Virus record (IMG/VR): IMGVR_UViG_3300010399_000046
Location: 1-49,560 of that record
Reading direction: 5' to 3' (one strand)
DNA: 49,560 bases
Source of the DNA: a virus
Shown here: one piece after another, positions 30,884-41,169 of the stretch
Numbering within the stretch: position 1 is the stretch's first letter
How the letters are laid out: every line of letters begins with the position of its first letter
Program-made: the position numbers and the translations under genes
The notes under the pieces: model-generated
Databases searched by the model: none
Told to the model about the DNA's origin: nothing
Seen by the model: only the letters and a program-made list of their open reading frames with translations

Positions 30884-33561
30884 TGCCGTCTGCAAATGTT
30901 CCTTTGCAGGCCTTTAATCGAGGCCGTGTAAGCCGGCTAGCTTTAGCGCGCACCGACATCGACCGCATAGCACTATCGTCAGAAATCCAGACAAATTGGA
31001 TGCCTCGCGTGCTCGGGTCAATGATGCTGCGCCCCGGTCTTGAATATATTACGTCGACATACAATAACGCCAAGGCAAGATTTATTCCGTTCATATTTTC
31101 ATCGACGGATGTCGCACTGCTGGAGTTTACAGATAGCGCATTGCGAGTGTTGGTCGATGAACAGCCGATTACGCGGGTTTCCGTATCGACCGCGGTTGCC
31201 AATGGCTCGTTTGATAGCAATTTATCATCATGGACCGATTCCGATGAGGCCGGCGCGACATCAAGCTGGGCAACTGGCGGATATATGTCGCTGGTAGGAA
31301 CTGGTTTTAATGCCGCGATACGCGATCAAACGTTAACGGTTTCTGGTGGCGACCAAAACAAAGAGCATGCGCTGCGCATTGTTGTATCTCGAGGGCCGGT
31401 TTTACTTCGCGTCGGGTCTACCTCTGGCAACGATGACTATATCAGCGAAACATCGCTTGGCACCGGCACACACTCTCTGGCATTTACACCGACAGGCGCA
31501 TCGGTATACGTCCGATTCTTGAGCCGATCGAAGTCAGCAAAGCTGATCGATTCCGTTGCCATCGAAAGTGCAGGCGTGATGATACTCGCGACGCCGTGGA
31601 CAGAGTCTGATCTGTCATTGCTACGCACCGATGAATCTGCGGACATTGTGTATATCGCCTGTTATGGTCATCGGCAGAGGAAAATAGAAAGACGCGCAAC
31701 GCGATCATGGTCGATCGTTAACTTCGATCCAGAAGATGGGCCGTTTCGCACGATTAACACATCGAAAATCGTGCTTACACCATCGGCAACATCTGGCGAT
31801 ATCACGCTGACTGCATCGGCTGCATTCTTCAAGCCGACTAATGTTGAGTCGTTATTTCGCATCGAATCATCTGGCCAGCTCGTCACCAGCTCGTTGGCAG
31901 GCGATGACCAATACACCGATCCAATCCGCGTGAATGGCGTTTCATCATCGCGCAATTTTACGTTAACGATTACCGGAACATGGGTTGCAACATTGCAATT
32001 GCAGCGCTCTATCGGTGATGTTGGCTCCTGGACTGATTGCCCAGGATTCACTTATACAGGGAATATTTCTGGCGGAATTAATGACACGCTGGACAACCAG
32101 ATTATCTATTACCGAGTGGGCATAAAGACGGGAAATTATACGTCTGGAACTGCTGTTGTATCGCTTGAATTTGCCGGCGGCAGCATTGCGGGAATTGCCA
32201 AGGTAACTGCCTACACATCACCGACACAGGTTTCTGCGCAAGTGTTGAAGGATTTAGGTGGTGTCGGTGGCACCGAAAACTGGTACGAGGGCGCATGGTC
32301 AGATCGCCGCGGCTATCCTTCGAGTGTATGCCTATACGATGGGCGGCTCTGGTGGGCAGGTAAAGATAAAATATTTGGATCGGTATCTGATTCATTTGAA
32401 AGTTACGATGACACTGTCGAGGGCGATTCCGGGCCGATTTCGCGAAGCATTGGATCGGGGCCGGTAGACAATATTAACTGGCTGTTGCCACTCAATCGAT
32501 TGTTGCTTGGAACCTCGAGTGCTGAAAAATCATGCCGATCGTCGTCGCTCGACGAGCCATTATCGCCGACTAATTTTAACATCAAGACGCCATCCACTCA
32601 GGGGTCGGCAAAAATCAGTCCGTTGGTTGTCGACGATCATGGATTTTTTGTACAGAAATCCGGCCGCCGACTTTTTCAATTAACAGTCAGCTCCGACGTT
32701 TACAATTACGATTACCAGTCAATCGACGCCACAATGCTATGCCCCGAGATCGGTGCTTCTGGTTTCGTTGCGCTTGGCGCGCAGCGTCAGCCAGATACGC
32801 GCATACACGGTATTCTTGGGGATGGGACCGTTGCCATATTGATTTTTGATCCCGTGGAAAAAGCAATGTGCTGGGTCGATTTCGAAACGAATGGTGTCGT
32901 TGAGGATGTTGTCGTGCTGCCAGGCATCGAAGAAGACCAAGTTTATTATTCGATAAAACGAACGATTAATGGCTCAACTGTGCGCTACCTTGAAAAGTGG
33001 GCACGTGAAAGCGAGTGTATTGGCGGCACGATAAGCAAGCTGGCCGACTCGCATGTTGTTTATTCTGGCGTAGCAACAACCTCAATCACCGGGCTTGATC
33101 ATCTGGAGGGTGAGACGGTTATTGTATGGGGCGATGGTGCAGATCTCGGCACCAAAACGGTAAGCGGTGGTGCAATTACGCTTGATTCAGCCGTCAGCAA
33201 TTGCGTTGTCGGCCTTTACTATGAGGCCAGATTCAAGAGCACAAAGCTAGCTTTTGCGGCCGGTATGGGAACGGGCCTAGCTCAACGCAAACGCGTGAAT
33301 TCGCTTGCGGTCATCATGCTCAATACACACGCACAAGGGCTAAAATACGGTCCTGATTTCGATAACTTGGACGATCTTCCCATGGAGGAGGGCGGAGAAA
33401 TTATCGATTCAAATTACGTGTGGGATACCTATGACAAAGAAGCATTTGAATTTCCCGGAACATGGGATACAGATTCGCGCCTTTGTTTATTCGCCGCCGC
33501 TCCACGCAGCGTAACGCTATGCGCAGCAATCATTGATGTCGCAACCAAAGATAAAGGTTGA
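30883..33561 (+). CDS. Tail tubular protein B-like nozzle
   Basis: The 892-residue protein is the T7 gp12-type nozzle of short-tailed phages. N-terminal PLQAFNRGRVSRLALARTDI and MPRVLGSMMLRPGLEYI, a middle ENWYEGAWSDRRGYPSSVCL, and RLWWAGKDKIFGSVSDSFES are family signatures. Start ATG at 30883; the TTG 6 bases upstream lies inside the previous gene. It forms the tip of the tail and the channel for DNA. Confidence 0.9.
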   Translation: MPSANVPLQAFNRGRVSRLALARTDIDRIALSSEIQTNWMPRVLGSMMLRPGLEYITSTYNNAKARFIPFIFSSTDVALLEFTDSALRVLVDEQPITRVSVSTAVANGSFDSNLSSWTDSDEAGATSSWATGGYMSLVGTGFNAAIRDQTLTVSGGDQNKEHALRIVVSRGPVLLRVGSTSGNDDYISETSLGTGTHSLAFTPTGASVYVRFLSRSKSAKLIDSVAIESAGVMILATPWTESDLSLLRTDESADIVYIACYGHRQRKIERRATRSWSIVNFDPEDGPFRTINTSKIVLTPSATSGDITLTASAAFFKPTNVESLFRIESSGQLVTSSLAGDDQYTDPIRVNGVSSSRNFTLTITGTWVATLQLQRSIGDVGSWTDCPGFTYTGNISGGINDTLDNQIIYYRVGIKTGNYTSGTAVVSLEFAGGSIAGIAKVTAYTSPTQVSAQVLKDLGGVGGTENWYEGAWSDRRGYPSSVCLYDGRLWWAGKDKIFGSVSDSFESYDDTVEGDSGPISRSIGSGPVDNINWLLPLNRLLLGTSSAEKSCRSSSLDEPLSPTNFNIKTPSTQGSAKISPLVVDDHGFFVQKSGRRLFQLTVSSDVYNYDYQSIDATMLCPEIGASGFVALGAQRQPDTRIHGILGDGTVAILIFDPVEKAMCWVDFETNGVVEDVVVLPGIEEDQVYYSIKRTINGSTVRYLEKWARESECIGGTISKLADSHVVYSGVATTSITGLDHLEGETVIVWGDGADLGTKTVSGGAITLDSAVSNCVVGLYYEARFKSTKLAFAAGMGTGLAQRKRVNSLAVIMLNTHAQGLKYGPDFDNLDDLPMEEGGEIIDSNYVWDTYDKEAFEFPGTWDTDSRLCLFAAAPRSVTLCAAIIDVATKDKG

Positions 33562-33904
33562 GTGGGCCACGGCTGCCGACATTCAATCGTTTTATGAGCG
33601 GCAGTTGCCCTATACAATTCGCGCTATCGCTTTGAAAATAGATGGAGAGATCGTTGCGATGGGCGGCGTTTATTCGGCAAATGTGCCGTTAGCCGTCATG
33701 GATTTTCGTGGCGGAATTCCCAAAAAATCAATTTGGCGTGCCACGCGCGAAGCCATCCTAAAAATATTTGAACGATACCCTGCCGTGTATGCGCGCCGCG
33801 ATCCAGCTATTCCATCATCGGCGCGTTATCTCGAGAAAATTGGGTTTGTTCCTGTCGACGATACTGATGAGGTGTTTGTATGGCTGCGGCCATCCCATTC
33901 ATAG
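33536..33904 (+). CDS. GNAT-like acetyltransferase (122 aa)
   Basis: It has the GNAT order of strands: IRAIALKIDGEIVAMGGVYS, then LAVMDFRGG, a helix, and SARYLEKIGFVPVDDTDEVF. It is short and without a clear acetyl-CoA loop (Q/R-x-x-G-x-G/A). Similar genes sit beside the nozzle gene in other podoviruses, but their role is unclear. It overlaps both neighbours. Confidence 0.7.
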   Translation: MSQPKIKVEWATAADIQSFYERQLPYTIRAIALKIDGEIVAMGGVYSANVPLAVMDFRGGIPKKSIWRATREAILKIFERYPAVYARRDPAIPSSARYLEKIGFVPVDDTDEVFVWLRPSHS

Positions 33905-34368
33905 TGATTGCAGCAAGCACTCTGCTGTCGGCATCCAGTCAAGCGAGCGCAGGAGCGCAGGCTCAAGGCAATGCTAATTTTAGAGCCGGACAATTAAATC
34001 AAGAGGCTAATGCCACGGAAGCTGCATCACAGCGCACTGCCAGTGAGCAGCGCAGACAGGCGGGTATTATCAATTCTCGTGTACAGGCTTTAGCGGCTGG
34101 CTCTGGCGCCAGCGCAACCGACCCAACGGTTCTCAACATCGAAGGCAATATTGCGAAGGAGGGCGAATACAACGCATTAACCGCGCTCTATAACGGCGAT
34201 ACGCAAGCGGGATCGATGCGCGCCGAAGCTGTCAATGTGCAAAAATCGGGCGCCAACGCAGCATCTGCCGGCAGCATGAATGCCTTTTCAACAATCCTGA
34301 GTAGAGGATCGTCCCTCTACGATAAATATTCTGCGCGCACTCGCGCACCAACTGCTTCAACGGGCTGA
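33880..34368 (+). CDS. Internal virion protein, T7 gp14-like
   Basis: The 162-residue protein begins with a hydrophobic helix (AAAIPFIVIAASTLLSASSQ), then a Gln/Ala-rich helical region (QRTASEQRRQAGIINSRVQA) and ASATDPTVLNIEG. This is the usual small ejection protein that forms a pore in the outer membrane. The start follows a GAGGTG site inside the GNAT-like gene. Confidence 0.8.
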   Translation: MAAAIPFIVIAASTLLSASSQASAGAQAQGNANFRAGQLNQEANATEAASQRTASEQRRQAGIINSRVQALAAGSGASATDPTVLNIEGNIAKEGEYNALTALYNGDTQAGSMRAEAVNVQKSGANAASAGSMNAFSTILSRGSSLYDKYSARTRAPTASTG

Positions 34369-34370
34369 TC

Positions 34371-36455
34371 ATGCCAACACTTCCAGATGCGTCATCGCTA
34401 GGCCGGCGTCCAACGCCTCAGCCTTCGCTCAGCATTGTTAGCGGGGTAGACGATCCTCGCAACCAGGCATTGCAGAATGTTGCACAAGGTATCGGCGATG
34501 TCGGTCAGGCGATGCTCAATCGGCAGGACCGCCAAGATGAGCTCAGCTATGCCAATGCGAAATCGCAATTTCTGCAGACCAAGGTTCAGCTCGATCAACA
34601 ATTTAAAAATGACCAGGATTTTGCGACTGCGCCGCAGCGGTATCAGGAGGCAATTACCAAGGCGCAGCAGGATGCAGCCAATAGTATTGGGAGCGCGAGA
34701 TACCGTTCAGAATTTGACAATGAGTCCGGTCTGCATGTGCGGCAGGGATTAGCATCAATCAATGAAATGGCATTCAAGAATAAATCGGATGCAGAAATTG
34801 GCAACACGCTTAATCTGGTCACGACTAATCGAGAAGCAGCCATTAAGGCGCCCGATGATGCTACGCGAATCGGGCTGCTAAATGCCTCGCGCGAATCAAT
34901 CTATGCGCTGGCAAAAAATGGTTATATCTCTGATGCCAAAGCCACTGAATTAAGCAAAAAAACCGCGCAGGATTATGCCGAGGCATCGATTAATGCATTG
35001 CCTCTTGACCAGCAAATAAAGCGGCTACGCGATACGACGCCAGGCACCGCAGCAGACTTCATACCATCCGATAAGCGCAACGAAATGTTGTTGCGTTCGC
35101 AGCGTGAATATCAAGCGCAGCAAGACAGGCTGCGTATTCTTGCCAATCAAGAACGCGCGCAATTTCGCGAGGATTTGTCGTATCGCGTGCAGGATGCACA
35201 GGCAGCCTACTTATCCGGCCAAGATGCCCCTGATGCACCGACACGTGTGGACTTTTACAAGGCATTTGATCCGGATCATGCCGAGCGCCAATGGCAGAAC
35301 TTCCAAACAATTCAGAATGCGGGAGGTGCGATTAAAAATTTGTACACCGCATCTCCGCAAGAGCGTGCTGATATTTTGAATCAGCATACGCCGGTACCTG
35401 GAGATGGGTTTGCAGAAAATGAAAAAATGTACAGCTTGCTCAGCGAAATCAATTCGCGCATAACGGCGCAACAGAAGTCGGACCCGGCCGCCTATGTAGC
35501 CAAGTACAATCCACAAATTGCTCAATCATTTCAGGCTGCAATGAACGGCGATTCGCAGGCTGCGAAACAATATGCCATTGCGACAGTAGCCGAACAAAAA
35601 CGATTGGGGATAACGCAACCTGACATATTGCCAAAGCAGATTGCTGCGCAGATCGCTGCGCAATTCTACGATCAGAAAGAAGGCGGTCAGGATTCGGCAA
35701 AATTAATGAATAGCCTGCAACAACAATGGGGCGCGATATTTCCGCAGATTTATCAGCAATTATCGGAAGACGATAAATTGCCGGCCGCTGCGTTCGTTAT
35801 TCCAAATATGTCAGATGATGGCGCAAAGGATCGGTTAGCGCGCTGGTCGCTCGTAGAAGATAAAACATTCGAGTCTAGGCTTGGCGATACAAAAACCAAA
35901 GATATTAAAACGAACTTGCAGCAACAGCTTGGTTCGTTCTGGAATAGCCTTTCCGTCCAAAATGGCGGCGAGCAGATTTACAACAAATTTGAATCACAAG
36001 CCTACAAACTTGCATTGGGATATGTGGCGAATGGTAAGAGTGCGTCCGATGCAGCGACGCAGGCAGCAACTGAAGTAATTAATCACAATTACAGTTTTGG
36101 CCCTACCTATCGTGTTCCAGTTGCCGAGATACCTGATCAAGTCATGCAAGGTGTCGCCACAACTACTGAAGAGTTGTCGAAATTAGATATTGCGCCATTC
36201 CCATCGCGTCTCGGTCTCAATACAGAGCAAGCGAAAAAAGCGACGCTCGACATCATTACTCATAACCCAGTATGGGTAACTAATGGCGATGAAAGCGGAT
36301 TGACGCTGTATGCGAAAGGCAACAATGGATTGAATATGGTTCGAGACAGCAATGGTAAGCCAATCCAGCTTACCTGGGAGCAATTGCGCGCTAGAAGCGC
36401 CCAAAAGTCAGCTCCATCGGATATGAGCGCTCCTGGCAGTAGTGGCGCATTATGA
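34371..36455 (+). CDS. Internal virion protein, T7 gp15-like
   Basis: The 694-residue helical protein is Gln/Ala/Asp-rich, with LQNVAQGIGDVGQAMLNRQD near the N-terminus and no signal or membrane helix. By size, composition and place (second of three ejection protein genes) it matches the periplasmic tunnel protein of T7-like ejectosomes. It ends in an ATGA overlap with the third gene. Confidence 0.75.
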   Translation: MPTLPDASSLGRRPTPQPSLSIVSGVDDPRNQALQNVAQGIGDVGQAMLNRQDRQDELSYANAKSQFLQTKVQLDQQFKNDQDFATAPQRYQEAITKAQQDAANSIGSARYRSEFDNESGLHVRQGLASINEMAFKNKSDAEIGNTLNLVTTNREAAIKAPDDATRIGLLNASRESIYALAKNGYISDAKATELSKKTAQDYAEASINALPLDQQIKRLRDTTPGTAADFIPSDKRNEMLLRSQREYQAQQDRLRILANQERAQFREDLSYRVQDAQAAYLSGQDAPDAPTRVDFYKAFDPDHAERQWQNFQTIQNAGGAIKNLYTASPQERADILNQHTPVPGDGFAENEKMYSLLSEINSRITAQQKSDPAAYVAKYNPQIAQSFQAAMNGDSQAAKQYAIATVAEQKRLGITQPDILPKQIAAQIAAQFYDQKEGGQDSAKLMNSLQQQWGAIFPQIYQQLSEDDKLPAAAFVIPNMSDDGAKDRLARWSLVEDKTFESRLGDTKTKDIKTNLQQQLGSFWNSLSVQNGGEQIYNKFESQAYKLALGYVANGKSASDAATQAATEVINHNYSFGPTYRVPVAEIPDQVMQGVATTTEELSKLDIAPFPSRLGLNTEQAKKATLDIITHNPVWVTNGDESGLTLYAKGNNGLNMVRDSNGKPIQLTWEQLRARSAQKSAPSDMSAPGSSGAL

Positions 36456-38416
36456 CGATTTACACTGAAGGCTCTATCGGTGCTGAGCAACCGACTTTGG
36501 AGGACTTTCCATCATCAACCGGTGAATCATTATCAGCTGCAGCGCAAGCGGCATGGGAAGGAAACCCATCGGTTGTAGTTAAAGATGCTGCCAATTTATA
36601 TGAAGCCAATACCGGAAAAAGCCTTGCTCCTTCGCCTTCGCATGTTGCCTTATTTGGGCTTCCTGGTGCTGCGTACGATTTTTATAAAACGCTACAGGCA
36701 CCTGATACCACCCAAAAAGTTGAGCGCACGGCAGCAGAACAACAAATTAAAGATGCTGGTGTTGATTTAAAGATTCCCGATTCTGGTTATTCGCAAGCTG
36801 CGCTCGATATTTTAATTAAACGCAAGCGCGACAATATGGCGCTGCAAGATGCAATGGCGCGTGCTCCTGGCGGGGTCGTGAATAGTAGCGCACGTTTCCT
36901 TGCGCAGATTGCCGCGAGCCTTGCCGATCCAACCAATATTGCAATCTCATTTATTCCAGTTGTAGGCGAGGCCAAATATGCAGAAATGTTGGCTAATGCC
37001 AGCGGTGCATTTGGCCGAACCGTTGTGCGTGCCGGTGTCGGCGCAGCAGAAGGGGCCGCAGGTTCTGCATTGATTGAGCCAGTTATTTACGGTGGACGCA
37101 CACAGTTACAAGACGATTATTCAATGGCTGATAGCCTTGAAAACATCGCGTTCGGCGGCGTATTCGGTGGTGGGCTGCATGCGGTCGGTGGTGGTTTGGC
37201 GGAATCCATACGCTCTGCTCGCGGACTGCCGCAGTCATGGGGGCGTACCGCGGCGAATGAGTCTTCGATTGCGGCTGCTAATGGGAATGCAGCACTATCA
37301 GGAACAATGCCGCCGTCTGAACCAGCGCCGCGCCGTCTAAGTGATGAAGCACTCGCCATAAGCCAACAGATAGACCGCGGTGCCTATACTGCCGAGCAGT
37401 TCGGCAAACTCTACGATGAGAACCCGGCACTCGCTAAAGAAATCGTTGCATTCCGCACTGGCGATCGCCCTAGCATCGAGCCAGCGCCATTTTATCGCGC
37501 AATCTCTATTGAGTCAGCGCGTGCGCAAGCCATCAAAGAATTATCCCCAGAGATTCGCGCACAGCTCACTGCCGATGCCGGTAATCTCGCCGATAAAGGC
37601 GTAATCGCCGACCTCAAAGCACAGCAGTTGGTGACCCAGGCTGAGCTAGATCGTTTGCGTGAGCAACCACAAGTCGTATTCAAGGAGACAGCCAAGGATC
37701 TGCAATCGACGGGATTAACGCGCAAGGAAGCCGAATCAAAAGCGCGCCAGCAATTGGCGGATCGCGAAGCTGAGTTAAATGCGAAAAAAGAAGCCATTGG
37801 CCAGCAGATTGAAACCAATGCAAAAGCGCAGCAAGCCGCACAAGCCATTGCGCAATTAGATAGGGGAGGAATACCCGACCAGTTTATCCAGCAAGTCGAT
37901 GCGCGCGCTCAGCAAATTATTGGCAAAGCCAATCTGCGCGAAGCGATTGCTTTGCCTCCAGAAATATCGGCGCGCTTTGCTGTATCCAATGCCGATCCTG
38001 AATTGCGTCGCGCGGCATTGAGCGCAGCAGTTACGCAGGCTGCACAAGGCAAGCTGCCCGATGTAAATGACATTATCCAAATGAAAACGGCCGATCCTAA
38101 AACAGTCAACAACCTTTCTGAAATGGCGCAGCGTGCAGCTCGACCAGAGGCATCGGCAACGTCAGATTTTTCAGCTGCAGATTCAGCTATCCAGCGCTAC
38201 AAGACTTTACCCAAAGACGCTAATTACCAAGCGGCCGAATCCGAGATGACAAAAGCAATCGATCGATTGATGGAATCGCAAAAAAACTTAGAGCAATCGG
38301 GTTTGAAATCCATCGATATAGATGCCGAATTAAAGCCTTTCGATGACGCCATAAAAACCGCCGATGAATATGGCAATGCGCTGCGCGCAGCTGCTTTGTG
38401 TGGTATCCGGTCATGA
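36452..38416 (+). CDS. Internal virion protein, N-terminal part or separate subunit
   Basis: The 654-residue protein has an N-terminal acidic region, a hydrophobic Gly/Ala segment (about 165-215; RAGVGAAEGAAGSALIEPVI) that could insert in a membrane, and a long coiled coil (about 385-460). Its stop overlaps the ATG of the next large gene. Together the two would equal one very large T7 gp16-type protein, so they may be two halves of an ancestral ejection protein. No lytic transglycosylase motif is visible. Confidence 0.7.
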   Translation: MTIYTEGSIGAEQPTLEDFPSSTGESLSAAAQAAWEGNPSVVVKDAANLYEANTGKSLAPSPSHVALFGLPGAAYDFYKTLQAPDTTQKVERTAAEQQIKDAGVDLKIPDSGYSQAALDILIKRKRDNMALQDAMARAPGGVVNSSARFLAQIAASLADPTNIAISFIPVVGEAKYAEMLANASGAFGRTVVRAGVGAAEGAAGSALIEPVIYGGRTQLQDDYSMADSLENIAFGGVFGGGLHAVGGGLAESIRSARGLPQSWGRTAANESSIAAANGNAALSGTMPPSEPAPRRLSDEALAISQQIDRGAYTAEQFGKLYDENPALAKEIVAFRTGDRPSIEPAPFYRAISIESARAQAIKELSPEIRAQLTADAGNLADKGVIADLKAQQLVTQAELDRLREQPQVVFKETAKDLQSTGLTRKEAESKARQQLADREAELNAKKEAIGQQIETNAKAQQAAQAIAQLDRGGIPDQFIQQVDARAQQIIGKANLREAIALPPEISARFAVSNADPELRRAALSAAVTQAAQGKLPDVNDIIQMKTADPKTVNNLSEMAQRAARPEASATSDFSAADSAIQRYKTLPKDANYQAAESEMTKAIDRLMESQKNLEQSGLKSIDIDAELKPFDDAIKTADEYGNALRAAALCGIRS

Positions 38417-40902
38417 GCGCGCAAGATTGTATCGATACCATTCAGAAAGCGGCCGGTCGAGAGCTATCAGATGAAGAGTTGAATGATCTATTAACCGCGC
38501 TTCAATTGCGTCAAAAATACATTCAGGCCAAGGGTCTCATTGTCGATTCGGCGGAGGCGGCACTACAAGCAGCCAATGAAGTCGCGAATAACATCAAGAT
38601 GGCGGCAGTAATTGAGAAACGAAATGCGGCGATCAATCTTACGAAGCGCGTCGAAAAGGTGGCGTGGATTCAAAAGAATTTCGGCAATAACGTCGCCGAA
38701 GGATTGGAGGCAATGTTAGTTGGCGTCAATCGCGCCAAGCAAGGTGCCCGCGAAGGCGCTGCGCAAATCCAGTCGATGATCAAACAAACCTATCTTGCCG
38801 GGCTCTCTGCCGATTTGGATCGCTCTGGCCATATGGCGCTGTTCGCATCGGGCGCTATGGACCGCGATGTTGCGCGTGCGCTATGGGTCATCGGTAAGGA
38901 TACTGAGGCCGCTGATCATGCCAAACTTCCAGCCGAGGCAGTCGAGATCGCCAAAGTGATCAACAAGTGGCAGGAAGTTTCTCGAGTCGATGCTAATGAG
39001 GCCGGCGCATGGATTGGCAAACAGGATGGCTATATCGTTCGCCAAACCCATGACTCCGAAAAGATTCGGGGAAAAGGTACAGATGCAGATTTCGAGGCAT
39101 GGAAGGGAGTAGCCATGAAGTCTTTCGATCTGCAGCGTATGCAGGTCGAAAATGGCTTTACTGATGTTGAAAAAATGCTTCGCGCCACATGGATAAACCT
39201 AGCCTCCGGCAATCATCTTAAAGCCGTTCCTGAACGCGAGATATCCGGCTTCAAGGGCTCAGCCAATCTCGCCAAGAAAATCAGCCAAGATCGCATTATT
39301 CAATTCAAGGACGCCGACAGTTGGTATAACTATAACCAGCAATACGGCGTGCGCAATTTGCGCGAAGCGGTTGTCTCTGGATTGACGCATTCAGCGGATT
39401 CGATTGGATTAATGCGTCAGCTGGGAACCAATCCGCAGGCTATGTACGACACCATAAAAAATGATTTGATTATTGCCGCTAAAGAAGCGGGAAAGGTTGA
39501 AGTTCCCGATCAAGTCAACAAACGCCGCGAACAGCTTGATAACTACATGAAAGCAGTCGATGGATCGATGAATATCCCCGGCAATGCCTTATTCGCTCGG
39601 GCATCAGCAAATATCCGTGCATGGAAAATGATGTCGAGCCTAGGGTCAATGGTTTTTTCTCAGCTCAATGATCTAGCGGTGTATGCATCTGGAACACGCT
39701 ACCAAGGCCGCGGCATGATGTCGGGAATGGCCGAAGCGATTGCAGGGCTTGGTCGTTCATTGAAGCCTATCGAGCGGCGTGAATTAATATCCATGCTTGG
39801 CGTGACGATCGACAATGCAATTGGCGAGCTTGGCCGCGTCGATTCGTTTACTCGCCCAGGAACCTTCGCCAAAGCTCAGCAATTGTTCATGAAGCTCAAC
39901 CTTGGTGAATGGTGGGTATCGCATATGCGTGCCTCGGCAGCGCTAGGTATGGCGCATGACATGGCCAATCAGGCGGGAAAGGCGTGGGGCGCGCTCAGTA
40001 CTGATTTCCAGCGCGTACTTTCGACGTACGATATTACGCCAGAACGATGGGATGCGATTCGATCCTCCGAAATCAAATCGGTGGAAGGCAAGGGCTACAT
40101 CGTTCCGGAAAACGTTACCGACAAAATCGCTGCGGACAAGCTGCGTACATACCTAACCGATCAAACACAGTTTCTTGCGCTCGAACCCGATGCAAAAACT
40201 CGTGCGATTTTGTTGCGCGGTACTCAGCCTGGGACAAAATTAGGCGAGGCAGCGCGCTTCATGATGCAGTTCAAGTCTTTTACTGGCGCGTACATGCAAA
40301 AGATCCTCGGTCGCGAGCTGTACGGCCGCGGATATGAGGGAGATAGCCTTGTTGGCGCATTGCGCAATGGTAATGGTGAACTGCAAGGACTCGCACAGCT
40401 GATTATTACATCAACGATCATGGGCTATGCGTCACTGCAACTAAAGGCTCTGGCAAAGGGCCAGAAACTGGAGCAGCCAAAAAGCCAAGGAGAAGCCTCT
40501 CAGCAATTTCTTGCGGCGATGTTGCAGGGTGGCGGTATGGGAATCTATGGAGATTTTCTATTCGGTCAGGCTAGTCGATTTGGCGGTGGATTGCTGGAGA
40601 CTCTGGCCGGTCCTGTTCCTAGTGAGGCGGCACGCATCATCGATTTATACCATAAGGCGTTACAGGATTCACAGGAGAAAGGCCCGACCGAAGCATTGCG
40701 ACGAGCAGGATCCAATGCCTTTCGCGAAGGCATTAACAACACGCCATTCATCAATTTATTTTATTCACGAATTGCCCTCGATTATCTGATGTTTTACCGA
40801 ATTCAGGAAAACATGAATCCTGGTTATTTGCAGCGAGTCGAGGCGAATTCAAAACAGCAGCAGCGTGCGTATATTGTTCCGCCGAGTTCAGTAATTCATT
40901 AA
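38413..40902 (+). CDS. Large internal virion protein (829 aa)
   Basis: Starts MSAQDCIDTIQKAAGREL by ATGA coupling with the preceding gene. It is helical throughout; later regions such as KMMSSLGSMVFSQLNDLAVY, FMMQFKSFTGAYMQKILGRE and LGEWWVSHMRASAALG resemble the C-terminal halves of large ejection proteins of podoviruses. It is probably ejected into the cell envelope to carry DNA across. Its 3' end overlaps a minus-strand gene by 15 bases. Confidence 0.75.
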   Translation: MSAQDCIDTIQKAAGRELSDEELNDLLTALQLRQKYIQAKGLIVDSAEAALQAANEVANNIKMAAVIEKRNAAINLTKRVEKVAWIQKNFGNNVAEGLEAMLVGVNRAKQGAREGAAQIQSMIKQTYLAGLSADLDRSGHMALFASGAMDRDVARALWVIGKDTEAADHAKLPAEAVEIAKVINKWQEVSRVDANEAGAWIGKQDGYIVRQTHDSEKIRGKGTDADFEAWKGVAMKSFDLQRMQVENGFTDVEKMLRATWINLASGNHLKAVPEREISGFKGSANLAKKISQDRIIQFKDADSWYNYNQQYGVRNLREAVVSGLTHSADSIGLMRQLGTNPQAMYDTIKNDLIIAAKEAGKVEVPDQVNKRREQLDNYMKAVDGSMNIPGNALFARASANIRAWKMMSSLGSMVFSQLNDLAVYASGTRYQGRGMMSGMAEAIAGLGRSLKPIERRELISMLGVTIDNAIGELGRVDSFTRPGTFAKAQQLFMKLNLGEWWVSHMRASAALGMAHDMANQAGKAWGALSTDFQRVLSTYDITPERWDAIRSSEIKSVEGKGYIVPENVTDKIAADKLRTYLTDQTQFLALEPDAKTRAILLRGTQPGTKLGEAARFMMQFKSFTGAYMQKILGRELYGRGYEGDSLVGALRNGNGELQGLAQLIITSTIMGYASLQLKALAKGQKLEQPKSQGEASQQFLAAMLQGGGMGIYGDFLFGQASRFGGGLLETLAGPVPSEAARIIDLYHKALQDSQEKGPTEALRRAGSNAFREGINNTPFINLFYSRIALDYLMFYRIQENMNPGYLQRVEANSKQQQRAYIVPPSSVIH

Positions 40903-41079
40903 ATCATATCCATATGGCATTAACTTGAATGCATATGGATAGCGCGTATAAATCATATCCGCAGCAGTAATGACATTTGCCACACACGAGAAAATCAAAA
41001 TGCGCTTTTGCCATAAGGCATCGACATTCTTTTCGGCATAAGCCAAACCAACGGCAAAGATAATGCAAATTATTGCCAT
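40888..41079 (-). CDS. Small membrane protein on the opposite strand (63 aa)
   Basis: MAIICIIFAVGLAYAEKNVD is a hydrophobic helix, or a signal peptide with an AYA end, followed by a second hydrophobic stretch (RILIFSCVANVITAADMIYT). A good GAGGTAA site lies 3-4 bases before the ATG. It is the only leftward gene inside the late structural block, between the ejection proteins and the tailspike. It may be expressed in the lysogen, for example as an exclusion protein; this is inferred from orientation only. Confidence 0.55.
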   Translation of the reverse strand: MAIICIIFAVGLAYAEKNVDALWQKRILIFSCVANVITAADMIYTRYPYAFKLMPYGYDLMNY

Positions 41080-41130
41080 GTTTACCTCGTCACTGATTAG
41101 TACTTAACCACAGCGCTAAGCAATTCTCAC

Positions 41131-41153
41131 AAACCGCCTACGGGCGGTTTTTT
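41131..41153 (+). terminator. Terminator between ejection and tailspike genes
   Basis: AAACCGCC-TACG-GGCGGTTT with a TTT run after it. The perfect 8-base stem could act in both directions, also ahead of the minus-strand membrane gene. Confidence 0.75.
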
Positions 41154-41169
41154 ATTGCCCGGAGTTTTT

